NCBI GenBank assembly: GCA_049999725.1
Contig: JBNGIS010038673.1
Coordinates: 1-35,994, forward strand
Direction: 5' to 3'
DNA: 35,994 nucleotides
Source: Haplomitrium mnioides
Taxonomy: Eukaryota > Marchantiophyta > Haplomitriopsida > Calobryales
Part shown: positions 21,367 to 30,667 of the stretch, piece after piece
Position numbering within the stretch: the first letter of the stretch is position 1
How the letters are laid out: the number at the start of each line of letters is the position of its first letter
Position numbers and translations under genes: made by a program
The notes under the pieces: generated by a model
Database searches by the model: none
What the model was told of the DNA's origin: nothing
The model's input: the letters and a program-made list of their open reading frames with translations, nothing else

Positions 21367-24300
21367 AGTGTTTGCTGGTTGTTGCTGAGGATTTGTGAAG
21401 AGCTTGTTTGATGTTGCAAAAATCTGCTTGCTGGGAGATTTTTGTGTTGCTTGAGTGATTTTGTGCAGATTTTCGTAGGAGGCAAGTTGCAGAAAATCAC
21501 ACAATTCATATTTTGCCAGATTTTGCAAAAGAGATGGTTGAGAAGAAAAATTTGTGGCCCCGTGAAGAAATTGAAGAAAAATCCATTGCAGCATTTCTGC
21601 TTGTTGCAAGCTCTACAACAAGTTTCAAAGCAGCTCGACATCAAATTTTTGTAGAAGTCGTTGTTGCAGAAAAATTGCAAGGCAGTTAAGGAATTTGGCG
21701 GCGTTGCAAGAGAATCGTCGAGTAATAGAACTGCTGTCAAAAAGCAGAAGAGCAGCACTCTGTAATTTGGCTGGCTGCTTCAAATTCGTCGAGCAGCGCT
21801 TCGGGCTGGTTCTTTCGTCGAGCAGCAATCGAGAGGTCGTTGCTGAAGATCCGAAGCAGAACTTGAAGAGGTCTGCTAGTCGATTTGAGTTTGCTGCTGC
21901 AAAAATCGCAGCAGACATCGAAGGTTTCCTATTTGCTAGTGAAAAAAAAAGGAGCATCAAGGCAGAAATCAAAGGGTTTTTTTTTTTTTCTTTTTGTTGA
22001 AGGAGAATCGAAGGAGACTAGAAGTCACAAATTCGATTTCGTGACCCTGATTTATGATTGCTGGCTATTCGCGACCTAGAAATCTACATTTATGACTTCA
22101 AGTTGGCTCACAAACTGATATTGGTGCATCGCAATGCTGACCTATGAAGAATCGTGAATCTGGTTCCCTTGCCTCCCTTGACACACATTTCATCAACGAG
22201 TATGTTGGAGATTGGTATGGGTTGATTAAAATCACAGATCGCAAGCTGCGATTTGGAAAACAAGTGCAAGGAGCGACATATGCTTCTCTAGTGTTGATTT
22301 CGCAACTTCCCTTGTTGCTCGAAACTTGTCCAAGGATTCGCAGAAGGGTCAGCAACTTGGTTTCTTCATCTGCAAAGTAGGGATTTGGAGAGGCTAATTC
22401 TGGAGGCAAAATAGAGGATTTAAGGTGTCAGCATCAAGCAGAAGCAACCATTGATGCAGATGGTGCTATGATTTCTTCCTCGAATACAATCGTGTAGCTC
22501 GCAGCTTCTCTACTCCGTTTTCAAGGTGGACAAAATCACAGAGTTTAGAGTTTCGTCAAACAACATTCAATTGTCGAGCAGAGGAAGAAGGTGGTTGTGT
22601 TTGTTGAAATCAATTTGCTGAAGAACCAACATAGCAAATTGAAGAAGTCCTCAAGTTGAATTGAAGGAGGCCTACCCTGCATTTGAGCTTAAGAGCAACA
22701 ACATTTGTGTGGAGCAACTGGCTGGGAAAGCAAAACTCACAAAATTTGTAGCATTTCTCGCAGTCATATAGTCCACGGATCTGACAATGGTGGCGTAGTG
22801 AGTCAATAGAGTCCTTGAAAGCCTGCGCACTGTGGAACGGTAGTGGAGGCAGTTCTTCTCAGATCCTTCTAACTGGTGGGATCACAGGTCAGACAAGGAA
22901 AGCTCTAGGTACCTAGATTTCAAGAATAGGAAGACATGGGTAGCAATATGAATCAATGGAAAGAGCAATCCTCTGTGGGTAAAAGCAGAGGTAGCTGCTT
23001 TGGCACCTGGATCTGAGATCTGTGTATCATTTGATTGAATTGCAACAGATTTAGACCCTTGAACAACGTTTTGAGAGAGATCTCAAACAATTTTGAGAAC
23101 AAATAAAGGAGGAATTGATCACTACATTCTATCAATTGCTTGATAGTTCAATAGGATTGTGATTCACCAGAAGAAGGGTGTGCGATCACGAGATGACAAA
23201 GTTAGGTTCTTGCTGCAAAAGAGCTTAGGAGTGCTAGCAGTGAAGGACCCTCTGAGCTTTGGCATCTTGAATCTAGCAACTGTTTTGTTTTTGTCATCAT
23301 ATGAGAGAAACCTTCTGTAATGGGGTTTAAATCTGTGGACTAGTTTTTGAGTCTTCTATTTGCTCATACTGATGACTGCCAAAGGTTGTTGCTCAATTAC
23401 AAAGAAACTTCAAAGGACTTGAGATTGTGGTTGCAATGAGATTGAAATATGGGTGGCCCTGATTTAGTTGTCAAGCAACAGATTTGCTGGAGTCAAAATT
23501 GTTCAAAGAAGGAAGTAGGACTACCCAAGGAAAGATTAGAGGAGTCAGCAGATGCCGAAATCTGCAGTAGAAGAATCAACTTTTCCAGAGCAGATTTGTT
23601 CCATGGAGAAGAAGGTTACTAGTAGAAACTTGCTTGAACTGCTGAAATCAGAATCTCAAGACTAGAATAAAACAAAGTTTCTGTTTATTGAGGCCTTCCA
23701 GATTTTTGACCAAGAAGGGCAGAGGATTTGTCGATTCTAAAACAGAGAAAGAGGACCATACACAGTTTGCAGGTGGTGGTGCAGAAGAGACATGCTGCCA
23801 AATCTGTTTGCAACAAAGAGTAGGGGTATTTGAATCATTCAGAATCAAAAACCAAAATTTTCGGAAAAATATAATAAAATATAATAATAATTTTATGAAT
23901 TCAAAGAGGCTGAACCAAACCCTCCGCTGAATGGTGCAAGGGTGGCAAGAGTCCACCAGCACGCTCCTAGGGCGTAGGCTATCTGAAAGCCTAGACTTTT
24001 GCTGAAGTGAAGCAAGAAAGCCTGAAAACTTAGGAAACCGAAGATCGGTCTGCAGTGCTCAAGAGAAGAGTGATAAAATTCTGTTTTGATTTATTGTCAG
24101 TTTTGTTCCTAGGTTGAGAAGAAGATCAATCAACTAGGATTGGCAAGCAGGGTGTACCCTGTCCAAAAGAGAGAAGGGTCACGTGTGCTGATTTGCGTAT
24201 TTCAGCCGACTTGTGGGCAAGTGGCTGAGTGGCAATAGCACAACCTATGAGTTGTGAGTGAGTTCAGCTGAGCGGAGGTCAACACAGAGCCAGAGGGTGG

Positions 24301-24445
24301 AAGGTTGTGGTACGGCATCACTTGCAGTGGCATCTAGTTTTGATCTGCAGTAAGAGCGACTCAACAGTTGGTAAGTGACCATACATCGGACGAATAGGAG
24401 GCAACTCTTCCTATCACTCAGGTACATTCCCTATTGTCTTGGGAT
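21367..24445. other. Unassigned 3.1 kb, probably LTR or leader of the Ty3 element at 24446
   Basis: No domain is recognised on either strand. The sequence is rich in gaagaa, gcagca and ttgctg words and contains a t-rich run near 21975 and an at-rich run near 23865-23890. It lies immediately upstream of gag in the plus direction, so a 5' LTR plus leader is the simplest reading. No clean PBS or terminal repeat was found. Open frames such as 21695-22000 and 22144-22380 look incidental. Confidence 0.4.
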
Positions 24446-25640
24446 ATGGATGAGATGTATGAGGCCACAAAAGGGCCAAGGAGGTTCTCTGGTGCAGTAG
24501 GCACCATTGATCTAGATGATCTCATCTAGGAGTTTGACACTTGATGCGATCTGCAAACATTGCGGAACTCTGCTCTCTTTACACCTTTCATGGCATGGAA
24601 AGGTTTGTTTCAACAATTGGAAGAGCCGCCCATGGATGATTACCATGAGTTCAGGCAGGCTCATTTGACTGAGATTGAGGAGTGGAGACAATATTGGTCA
24701 CCTAATTATGTCTCCATCACCTATGGTGGAAGCGCTAGTGCCCATTTCCATGCGACCCACACAACATCCTCTAGTGGTACTAGCCACAACATAGGTGCTT
24801 CAAGGGCAAGAGGAGTTTTCAATACACTTGTTCCAATCAGTGCAGCAGAGAGTGGAGGGGTTCTAGTGTTTAATCTTGTGGTTGAATTTTTTGAGCTTCT
24901 CAAGCAGAATTACCATGGCGTGAGGACGGACAAGCTGAAGAGTCTTTAGGAGTTCTAGCGCAAGACTAGAGAGAGCTTGAGGGAAGCTTACACCAGGAAA
25001 AGAAGGCTCATCAATGTCACGAAGGGAGTGACAGACGCTCAGGATGTATAGTTTTGGTATTCCATCCGTGACAAGGATTTGAGGAGGAGAGTGAGAGATG
25101 CCACCCTTCTCATGGATTCTGATCCCACTCTTGCCATTGTGTTTATACTGTCAAAGCGCATAGAGCTTAACCTGGTGAATGAGAGAAGGGTCACTGTAGC
25201 ATTTCATAAAGAAGCCCAAAGTTTGCGTCTCCAGCTTCATCTACATCATAGTCTGCACCACGGAAGGGTTAGAAGGTTGGAGGGCAGTCAACTTTGCCAT
25301 CTTATGCAGGTCAGTAGTTAGGTTGTTGGACTTGTGGTGGAGATCATATGCAGAGGCTATGTCCAGAGGCAAAGAAGCCATGAGCATCGCGTTTTGGAGA
25401 TGTAGGTGCAGCTAGCCAGCAACAATGTGACCATTGTGGGGTCATGGATCACACCAGAAATCGATGTTTTTCACTTCACCCAGAGTTGCGTCGAGGAGAA
25501 GCTCACACAGGTAAGCAAGGTAGAGGTAGACGAGGTGGTCGTGGCAGAGGAGCATCACCAGCTGGGCGAGCTGGGGTGGGTGCTCCAGCAGCTACTGTGG
25601 ATCCTAAGGATGCTAGGATCACACAATTGGACTAGCAGTT
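24446..25640 (+). pseudogene. Gag with two CCHC zinc knuckles
   Basis: The ATG at 24446 opens a frame with stops at about 24527 and 24542, then clean to 24949. The capsid-like part has FMAWKGLFQQLEEPPMDDYH (about 24590-24650), then REAYTRKRRL (about 24986) and WYSIRDKDLRRRVRDATLL (about 25057-25112), the Ty3 capsid C-terminal pattern. After a frameshift, knuckle 1 is CWTCGGDHMQRLC at 25324-25362 (C-x2-C-x3-H-x4-C, one residue short). Knuckle 2 is CDHCGVMDHTRNRC at 25426-25467. An Arg/Gly-rich tail follows (QGRGRRGGRGRG, about 25513-25550), likely RNA-binding. Confidence 0.85.
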
Positions 25641-26289
25641 AGTTGCCATGATTAAAACTTAGGCAAGGCCCAACTCTAGAGGTGAAGCCTCTACGCGCAA
25701 CTCATGAAGATTTAGCTGGTATTGAGATTCATGTGTGGGACAACCCACATTGATGTGTCTGCGACGGTGACCAGAGCTGCAAGCAAGGCTATTGAACCTA
25801 GAGGAGCAACGGTGGAGTCAGATCCTTAGTGAGGGGATGCTCACCGGCAGGCAAGACTTCCACAGTCACATGAGTTGAAAATTTTGGTGAGGACCACGTC
25901 CATGCATCCGTCTCAAGCTTCCAAGAGGATGAAGAGATCAACCGAGGTGGAGGGGAGTGTATCTTTGGCTATGGAGATAGCCCGGTTAGTGGTCGAGAAA
26001 CCATTGTTTTCAGTTAGGGATGTGTTGACTGAAAGGAAGGAGTCACACCAACTGAAGTGTTCAGGTTGGCAACCACGTTTGTGGAGAGGCTCAAGGTGCT
26101 ACTTCTAGTATAGAAGTGAGACCTATGAGTAGAGCAGTTGATGCAGGTGCCTCTACGTCTGGAGGTGAGACATGACATGCTGCTGGAGCACGGTTGATGG
26201 AGTTATTAACCCGACCAGCATTTGAGAGGACAAGATTTAGACCCAATGTGGTGTCTATTGACAATCGAAGTGGTATTTTCCAACTTGTT
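25641..26289 (+). other. Gag-protease linker, decayed
   Basis: Continuation of the polyprotein with no recognised domain. Frames change often. It lies between the Arg/Gly-rich gag tail and the protease, where Ty3 elements have a poorly conserved linker. Confidence 0.5.
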
Positions 26290-26600
26290 AGTTCTTCAAA
26301 TGTGGTGTAAAGGCCCGCTAGAGTACTTTTGGATATAGGTGCACAACCGTTGATGTTAGGCAAGTCAGCTGTGTAGGGATTGGGATTGAGGCTCGGAGAT
26401 GTGGAGATCTGCCCTCTTCCAATTCAGACTTCATTGGGAGGACCAAGGCCGAGTCTTATGATGTTTTGGTAGGGTGTATGGTGTTATATCCCATGGGGTT
26501 CACTATTGATTTTTGGGACAATTCAATGTCCTATCAGCGATCAGGAGAGGCACGATTGAGCAGGTTTCCTGTCAGATTCAGTGGACCAATTGGCGGTCCA
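26290..26600 (+). pseudogene. Aspartic protease of the Ty3 element, degenerate
   Basis: PARVLLDIGAQPLMLGKSAV at 26311-26370 matches the retropepsin pattern hydrophobic-hydrophobic-D-(S/T)-G-A, with the catalytic D-(S/T)-G reading D-I-G. After a stop, GLGLRLGDVEICPLPIQTSL fits the downstream strand region, and a flap-to-C-terminal part with YPMGFTIDFW lies near 26490-26520. The substitution at the second catalytic-loop position and the stops mean it is inactive. It would have cleaved the polyprotein. Confidence 0.75.
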
Positions 26601-26898
26601 ATTTCATAGCCTATGGCATTATCAGCATTTTCTAGGGTTATCACCAACTACTCTAACTTACTGGAGGGGAATGCACATGCAGCCAACATTTCTTCTATTG
26701 AGGAGGTGTATTCAAAGGTTGCGAGGCCAGCATCATTATCGTCAAGTGAGATGATTCCTATGAGTGGAAGTAAGGAGAGGTTGTGGCACGTACAGACGTC
26801 CAAGTTGGTTGAGGATGCTTGGCAAGATGCATTTGTGTTAGGTCTTGCACTGGATGGTTCTGTCACACCTGGACTTGTAGATCTTTCACTATAATAAG
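26601..26898 (+). pseudogene. Protease-to-methyltransferase linker, open frame
   Basis: The frame 26613-26894 is open and reads into the methyltransferase region with one short break. I recognise no domain. It may be an N-terminal extension of the methyltransferase. LVEDAWQDAFVL (about 26802-26840) looks like a short amphipathic helix. Confidence 0.45.
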
Positions 26899-27430
26899 AT
26901 ACTATGTTGATTTCATGGCAACATTATGTTGATGGTATTTGTTTGTTGGAGATTTTTGGAGGCATAAGTATAGGGTTAGCGATTGTGCTCTAGGCAAGGA
27001 TTTCAATTTGGCATATTTGTATGTAGAGAAGGGTGAGATTGCTGGCAGAATCTCCTTGAGACATGTGGCATTGATGGTTGAGAGATTTCCACAATTGCTT
27101 TCAGTTAGTGCAGTGCAAGGTTATCTGCATGCATTGCTGGCCGATATTTTATTGCTAGGTGCGGACCACTTAGTTGGAGTGGGGCCGATTGATATACTGG
27201 TGAGTCATCTTGCATTTGCTGTATTTCGAGCACGAGGCCTTGGTTTTATTTGGGATGCAACCTTGTAGAGACTGGTGGAACCCAACCCTGATGAGAGAGA
27301 GTAGGCAATGGGGTTGTCTACTGGTACTACTGTTGTTGCATCTGCTGTTGAGATTGAGCAACGCCATGTGTTGGGACAAGCCATGGATGTGTACGGTCTT
27401 ACTTGGATGGTGAGATTCAAGTAGAAAGGG
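26899..27430 (+). pseudogene. C5 cytosine-DNA-methyltransferase-like domain, core deleted
   Basis: C5 methyltransferases transfer a methyl group from S-adenosylmethionine to cytosine. Motif I (SAM binding, F-x-G-x-x-x-G-L) is seen as LLEIFGGISIGLAIVL at 26943-26990. After a frameshift, YLYVEKGEIAGRI fits motif II/III and VGVGPIDILVSHLAF (about 27170-27215) fits the strand leading to motif IV. The catalytic Pro-Cys there is replaced (SHLAFAVFRA). Straight after FRA comes GLGFIWDATL, which belongs near the C-terminus, then VEPNPDERE, a stop, AMGLSTGTT (motif IX-like) and RHVLGQAMDVYGLTW at 27362-27412 (motif X, G-N-A-like). Motifs VI-VIII are missing, so it is inactive. The call rests on motif order and spacing read by eye. 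Confidence 0.7.
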
Positions 27431-27439
27431 GCTCAGATT

Positions 27440-27885
27440 TTGCAAGTCTCGATTGTTGGGAGGGACCCTGATTTACCATCCTCTATTCAACGTGATGTCA
27501 CCATGGTTGTGGATCTCGATGATCCAGATGTTTGGGTGCAAATGTGTTCAGAGAGAGCCCAAGGGTTTGAGAGAGTCATGCCCATGGGGTTTGACAACCT
27601 TGCCGTTGCCCAACATCATGATGCTTTTCACTACCATACATGGAGGTTGATATTGCACTAGGATTTAGATGTTTCATCCTGGTGATTGTGTTTATTTGTA
27701 GTTGATGGCACCCATGGCACTTGATGCCACTATTGGGCACTAGATTCTGCATTTATAGGTACTGCCTTTGAGAGTTTTGCATCTAGAGATACGTGATGGT
27801 ATGGTTTGGACAGTTCATGTGCACAATTTTGCACTTTGTCACCTTCTGACCATTGATGGTACTATGGACTTCAGTATGGCACAAG
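27440..27885 (+). pseudogene. Integrase C-terminal region
   Basis: Two landmarks typical of the Ty3 integrase tail are present. MPMGFDNLAVAQHHDAFHYH (about 27578-27637) matches the linker after the catalytic core, where A-M-E-N-L-x-I-A-Q-H-R-D is common. FHPGDCVYL (about 27674-27700) matches the SH3-like GDxVYL strand. Its last strands read EIRDGMVWTVHVHNFALCHL (about 27785-27845). The core with the D-D-E triad is absent upstream: the frame passes directly from methyltransferase motif X into this tail, so about the whole RT, RNase H and integrase core was lost in one deletion. Confidence 0.7.
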
Positions 27886-28041
27886 TTCTTGTAGGTTTGA
27901 TGTGTGTGTTATGTGGTTCTTCTAAGGGGGTAGCCACTATGTTGATTTTTCAGATGTTCTAGAAGATGGCATATGTCATGTTTGACGCCTCCATTGGCTA
28001 CTATTCTTGGCGCATCATGGTTCAACCCTCATTGTTCATAG
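27886..28041 (+). pseudogene. PHD-type zinc finger at the end of pol
   Basis: PHD fingers are C4HC3 zinc modules that often read histone tails. The first pair CVLC is at 27903-27914 and is followed by GSSKGVATMLI. The second pair is lost (F where Cys is expected, then a frameshift). RRWHMSCLTPPLATI at 27961-28005 gives the His, a Cys and the typical L-x-P-P-L. WFNPHC at 28018-28035 closes the finger with one of the last two Cys replaced by Asn. A stop follows at 28039-28041. Five of eight ligands remain. The order and spacing are characteristic. Confidence 0.75.
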
Positions 28042-28159
28042 AACAACTAGTTTCTATTGAGTTTTAGGGTTGGTATAGATTATAGGAGGTGAACGATGGG
28101 GCTCCATTGCTGTTGGGGTAGAAAGAGAGACGGCGCCACTGTTGGAACTGAGAGAGCAG
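28042..28159. other. Junction between the PHD Ty3 element and an inverted PBS
   Basis: Short stretch after the pol stop. It includes a second, partial PBS-like word, acggcgcca at 28130-28138, facing the minus strand like the full PBS at 28160-28177. No polypurine tract or plus-strand LTR is visible, although one would be expected here. Confidence 0.4.
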
Positions 28160-28177
28160 TCCCCGACAACGGCGCCA
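28160..28177 (-). promoter_or_regulatory. Ty3 primer-binding site on the minus strand
   Basis: Read on the minus strand it is TGGCGCCGTTGTCGGGGA, the same PBS type as in element B, with one change at the eleventh or twelfth base. An LTR should therefore lie to the right (28182 onward), transcribed leftward, opposite to the PHD-bearing Ty3 element. Confidence 0.8.
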
Positions 28178-28181
28178 CTAT

Positions 28182-28858
28182 TGAGTCTAGCGCAGGGCAT
28201 AGGGGATAAACCCTGCGCTGTTCTGAAAACTAAATAACAGGCACAATTGTTGGGAACAGAGCAAGGCAAAAGGGAGGAGCCCTGCTCTGTTCTGTAAACT
28301 AACTGACATACATACATGTATAAACGAACATATGTGAAACAGCATACATGAAACACACAACATGTGAGAGAGAAGAGGGCTGAAATACAAATAACAGACT
28401 GAGGGCTGAAATGTAATGCTTATAACTTTATATTTTCTGGTGTCATACTCCATGTCATATCCACATCTGTACTGCTGCACTCTGCTCTACTACTAACCAG
28501 ATATCTACCATCCTATCATCCAAACTCCATGTCTTCCAAATTCCACTCCTACGAACTACTTCAAATGCTCCTGCAATCTGCTCAACTACTACTCAATATC
28601 AACAACATCCATATCTCCTATTCCATATCTTCCAACTCCTTATCTTCAGAAATTCAAATTGCAACTACTCAGATGTACTCCGTGCGATCTTCACCTTGTG
28701 GAGTCAACACAACGATTCAGACCATTCAGCCTCACCATGTATGACAGTGACAAGCTGCCATAACTCCCTGCTGGTGTCATCAGTTCCCGACAGCAGGTTT
28801 CGATCAATGATCTTCATGCTGAGTTTCTGCCACTCTCCGGAGGTAACGGGAAAACTCA
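28182..28858 (-). mobile_element. Possible LTR upstream of the minus-strand PBS
   Basis: The inner end is tgagtctagc at 28182. A matching outer end aaaactca at 28851-28858 would give TGAGT/ACTCA inverted ends and 677 bp. The outer boundary is a guess based on this five-base match; no second copy of the LTR is in the window. The sequence near the PBS is built of two hairpins. Confidence 0.35.
28190..28300. repeat. Two tandem hairpin units
   Basis: Unit 1 is gcgcaggg, 13 bases, ccctgcgc: a perfect 8 bp stem. Unit 2 has agagca and tgctct arms around ggcaaaagggaggagccc. Both are followed by a shared ctgttctg(a/t)aaacta tail, showing tandem duplication of about 70 bp. On the LTR transcript (minus strand) they would lie close to the R/U5 end. 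Confidence 0.75.
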
Positions 28859-29437
28859 GCCATGATGACGCTTTTGCACTTCACACCTTTCTCTCCACTC
28901 CAACTTCCACTTCCACAATGACACTACTACACAAACGTTCTGCCTCCAGCTACAAGGTATGCTTCTAATCTCCCTGCAGCCTACAACAAAATCACAAAAC
29001 AATGTTGGCCTACTGCTGTCTCTCTTTTTACTTTTCTCAGATCTCCATTCCTAGGCCAGACCTGCAATAACACACTTCTAACAAAAACATATAACTCCCA
29101 ATATCCCCTTACCATCATCTTCTTCATGTCTGAGATTCTACCCTTTTGGAACTTCTTCATTGCTGCACCTTGGCACTCTGTTTTCAGATCCTGAATCCAG
29201 ATCTGCTACTCCTGCTTGAACAAACACTCTCCCAATTGACACACATACCTCCACTTTGAAGGATCTGAAAAGAGCAGCCACCAGAGTTCCCTCATACTGT
29301 TTCCATGAATCTGATTTTTCATTTGTTCTCCTCTTCACCTCTAAGTGCTGAACGTCTTTCAAATTCTCCTTCACACTCCTCTGCACCATCTGAACTGCCA
29401 ACTCTATGAGGAGGTGGAGTCCCTTGAACAGTATTGA
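28859..29437 (-). other. Gene-fragment-like region, unidentified
   Basis: Two unidentified minus-strand pieces. A short frame starting with Met at 28863 reads MAEFSRYLRRVAETQHE and is preceded by sequence like a 5' leader. The frame 29401-29138 has VKENLKDVQHLEVKRRTNEK with no recognised domain. The base composition resembles the neighbouring host-gene fragments. Confidence 0.35.
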
Positions 29438-29610
29438 TTAGATAGGTAATATGCAAGAACTTCAGCAACTGGGCACCCCAGCTCAGCTTGCTTTGCAAGA
29501 ATCTCCTTCAGCCTCTCCTTTCATTTCTTGGTATCTTCATCAATCAGTTCTCCTCTTGCCTTTCTGGAGTGTATCTCATCAGCCTTGCACTCAATGTAGG
29601 ATTTGCTGAA
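29438..29610 (-). pseudogene. Fragment like NUFIP (snoRNP assembly factor) conserved region
   Basis: Minus-strand codons give KSYIECKADEIHSRKARGEL, then after a few codons a stop (where Trp would fit, tca at 29521-29523), then ERLKEILAKQAELGCPVAEV and YYLS. The phrase LKEILAKQAELG-x-x-VAE is the hallmark of the NUFIP1 conserved domain, which in plants and animals helps assemble box C/D snoRNPs. Only this short domain is present; no start or downstream exons are seen nearby. It is a captured or decayed fragment. Confidence 0.6.
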
Positions 29611-30051
29611 GCAAAGACAAATCACTTCTTGTAACTTGCTCAACTCAAACAGTGCCTTTGCTTAGACAAAGCTTCGTTTTTTCCCTTTTATCTCAATTCT
29701 TGAACCCTTCCTTCACTGTGTTATAATAGAAGCAGTTCAGATCCTGGTGGAGTGAGGCTACCGTGAGCCTCCAGAATCGCAGATGACTGGGAATTGTTCG
29801 ATAGAGAATTTCCAGCGGCTATCCAGTAGACCATCACAGAACCGGCCTTTACATCAATAACAGCTCCTTCTGAACGATTAGCTTTTCAACTTCCCTTCAA
29901 CCATCTTGAATTCTTAAAGACTGAAGCAGTGGTGGAGCGAACAATTTGTAGATCTCGACAAGAAACCGCAATTGGAAGGCTTAATATATTGAATGTTTCT
30001 CATTCTCTCCATCTCGCATCGTGTATGCCAATCCTGCGATCTCCTGCCGTT
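29611..30051 (-). other. Unidentified stretch between gene fragments
   Basis: On the minus strand a frame near 29890-29760 reads GAVIDVKAGSVMVYWIAAGN. It looks coding in composition, but I cannot assign it. No mobile-element signal is seen. Confidence 0.35.
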
Positions 30052-30140
30052 CAGAGGTACAGAGCACGAGCCTCTTTCGCCTTTCCCATCAACCGAAGCC
30101 TCATGGCCTTCGCAGCAATATGATTAGCTTCAGGATTCAT
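30052..30140 (-). pseudogene. N-terminal-like fragment, possibly CWF19-like
   Basis: The minus-strand ATG at 30140 opens MNPEANHIAAKAMRLRLMGK followed by AKEARALYL and a stop. The pattern E-A-N-x-x-A-A-K-A-x-x-L-R-x-x-G-K-x-x-E-A resembles a helical segment of CWF19-like splicing proteins. The match is short and could be coincidence. Confidence 0.3.
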
Positions 30141-30292
30141 TTTCTCGACCACTGCCACGACTCCAGACTCAAAATAAAGCCGCACCCAGTTTTATTTTGG
30201 TCGCGACAAGTCGTGCAGAAGCGTTTTCTTCAGCACTTCTTCAACTTTGCCATTGAAATCTTTCTGCTCGGCCCTGAAACCCTAACGTCCCC

Positions 30293-30361
30293 ATGGATCA
30301 CCTACCCAATCTGTTGTGCGAAGAGATTCTCTCAAGAATTCTACAACTCTCAAATAGCTGC
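30293..30361 (+). pseudogene. F-box-like N-terminal fragment
   Basis: The plus-strand ATG at 30293 follows sequence like a plant leader (ccctaacgtcccc) and reads MDHLPNLLCEEILSRILQL. This matches the start of an F-box (L-P-x-x-L-x-x-E-I-L-S-R-L), which links substrates to SCF ubiquitin ligases. The homology fades within about 25 codons. It is on the strand opposite to most neighbouring fragments. Confidence 0.4.
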
Positions 30362-30451
30362 AGTCCCATCATTGCCTCACATTTCATTCAACCAGTCAAT
30401 TTTCTCTGCACCGATTGATTCTTCAATGTGTGCCGTGTTTCCGTCCCATCT

Positions 30452-30667
30452 TACCACTTGTTGGCTCCACCAAATACTCTTTCCAGGTGTACTTTCTCCC
30501 TTAAACTCAGCATCAGTAATCATACTGAACCCAATTCTGTTCTTTACACTGCACCACAGTTCCATAATCTCCATCTTGGCATCAATCTGGGCAACACAAC
30601 CTTCTACAACTGTGTTCTGGTATCCCATCAGTGTTCTTCCAATGAGCTGCGTGACATCATTCACAAT
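30452..30667 (-). pseudogene. Cysteine synthase (O-acetylserine thiol-lyase) N-terminal fragment
   Basis: O-acetylserine thiol-lyase makes cysteine from O-acetylserine and sulfide using PLP. Minus-strand codons give [18 protein letters not shown], then [20 protein letters not shown] and [17 protein letters not shown]. The Lys of S-V-K is the PLP-binding residue and is kept, while N-T-P-x of the first loop is altered to R-T-L-M. A one-base frameshift follows TPGKS; in the next frame LVEPTSG, the substrate loop, is readable to about 30452. Downstream exons are absent. It is a captured pseudogene fragment. Confidence 0.75.

Larger units (their letters stand above)
24446..28041 (+). mobile_element. 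Ty3 element carrying methyltransferase-like and PHD modules, internally deleted
   Basis: In order: gag with two zinc knuckles, an aspartic protease, a C5 cytosine methyltransferase-like region, an integrase C-terminal domain and a PHD-type zinc finger ending in a stop at 28041. RT, RNase H and the integrase core are absent between about 27415 and 27440. All parts are on the plus strand and mostly in one frame (from 26996 to about 27800), which supports a single former polyprotein. Stops and frameshifts are many. No LTR pair could be defined. Confidence 0.8.

Noticed and set aside
21268-21758. Minus-strand open frames of 113-155 codons
   Set aside because: Low-complexity Leu/Phe/Ser/Gln-rich translation of ttgctg/gcagca-rich sequence; no domain, and they overlap the copia LTR and satellite stub.
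22780-22805. Possible decayed PBS in caatggtggcgtagtgagtc
   Set aside because: Only the first few bases match a TGGCGCC-type site; too weak to define an LTR end.
24228-24270. tRNA-like word gtggctgagtggcaatagc
   Set aside because: It resembles a tRNA A box, but no B box, anticodon arm or acceptor stem could be paired around it.
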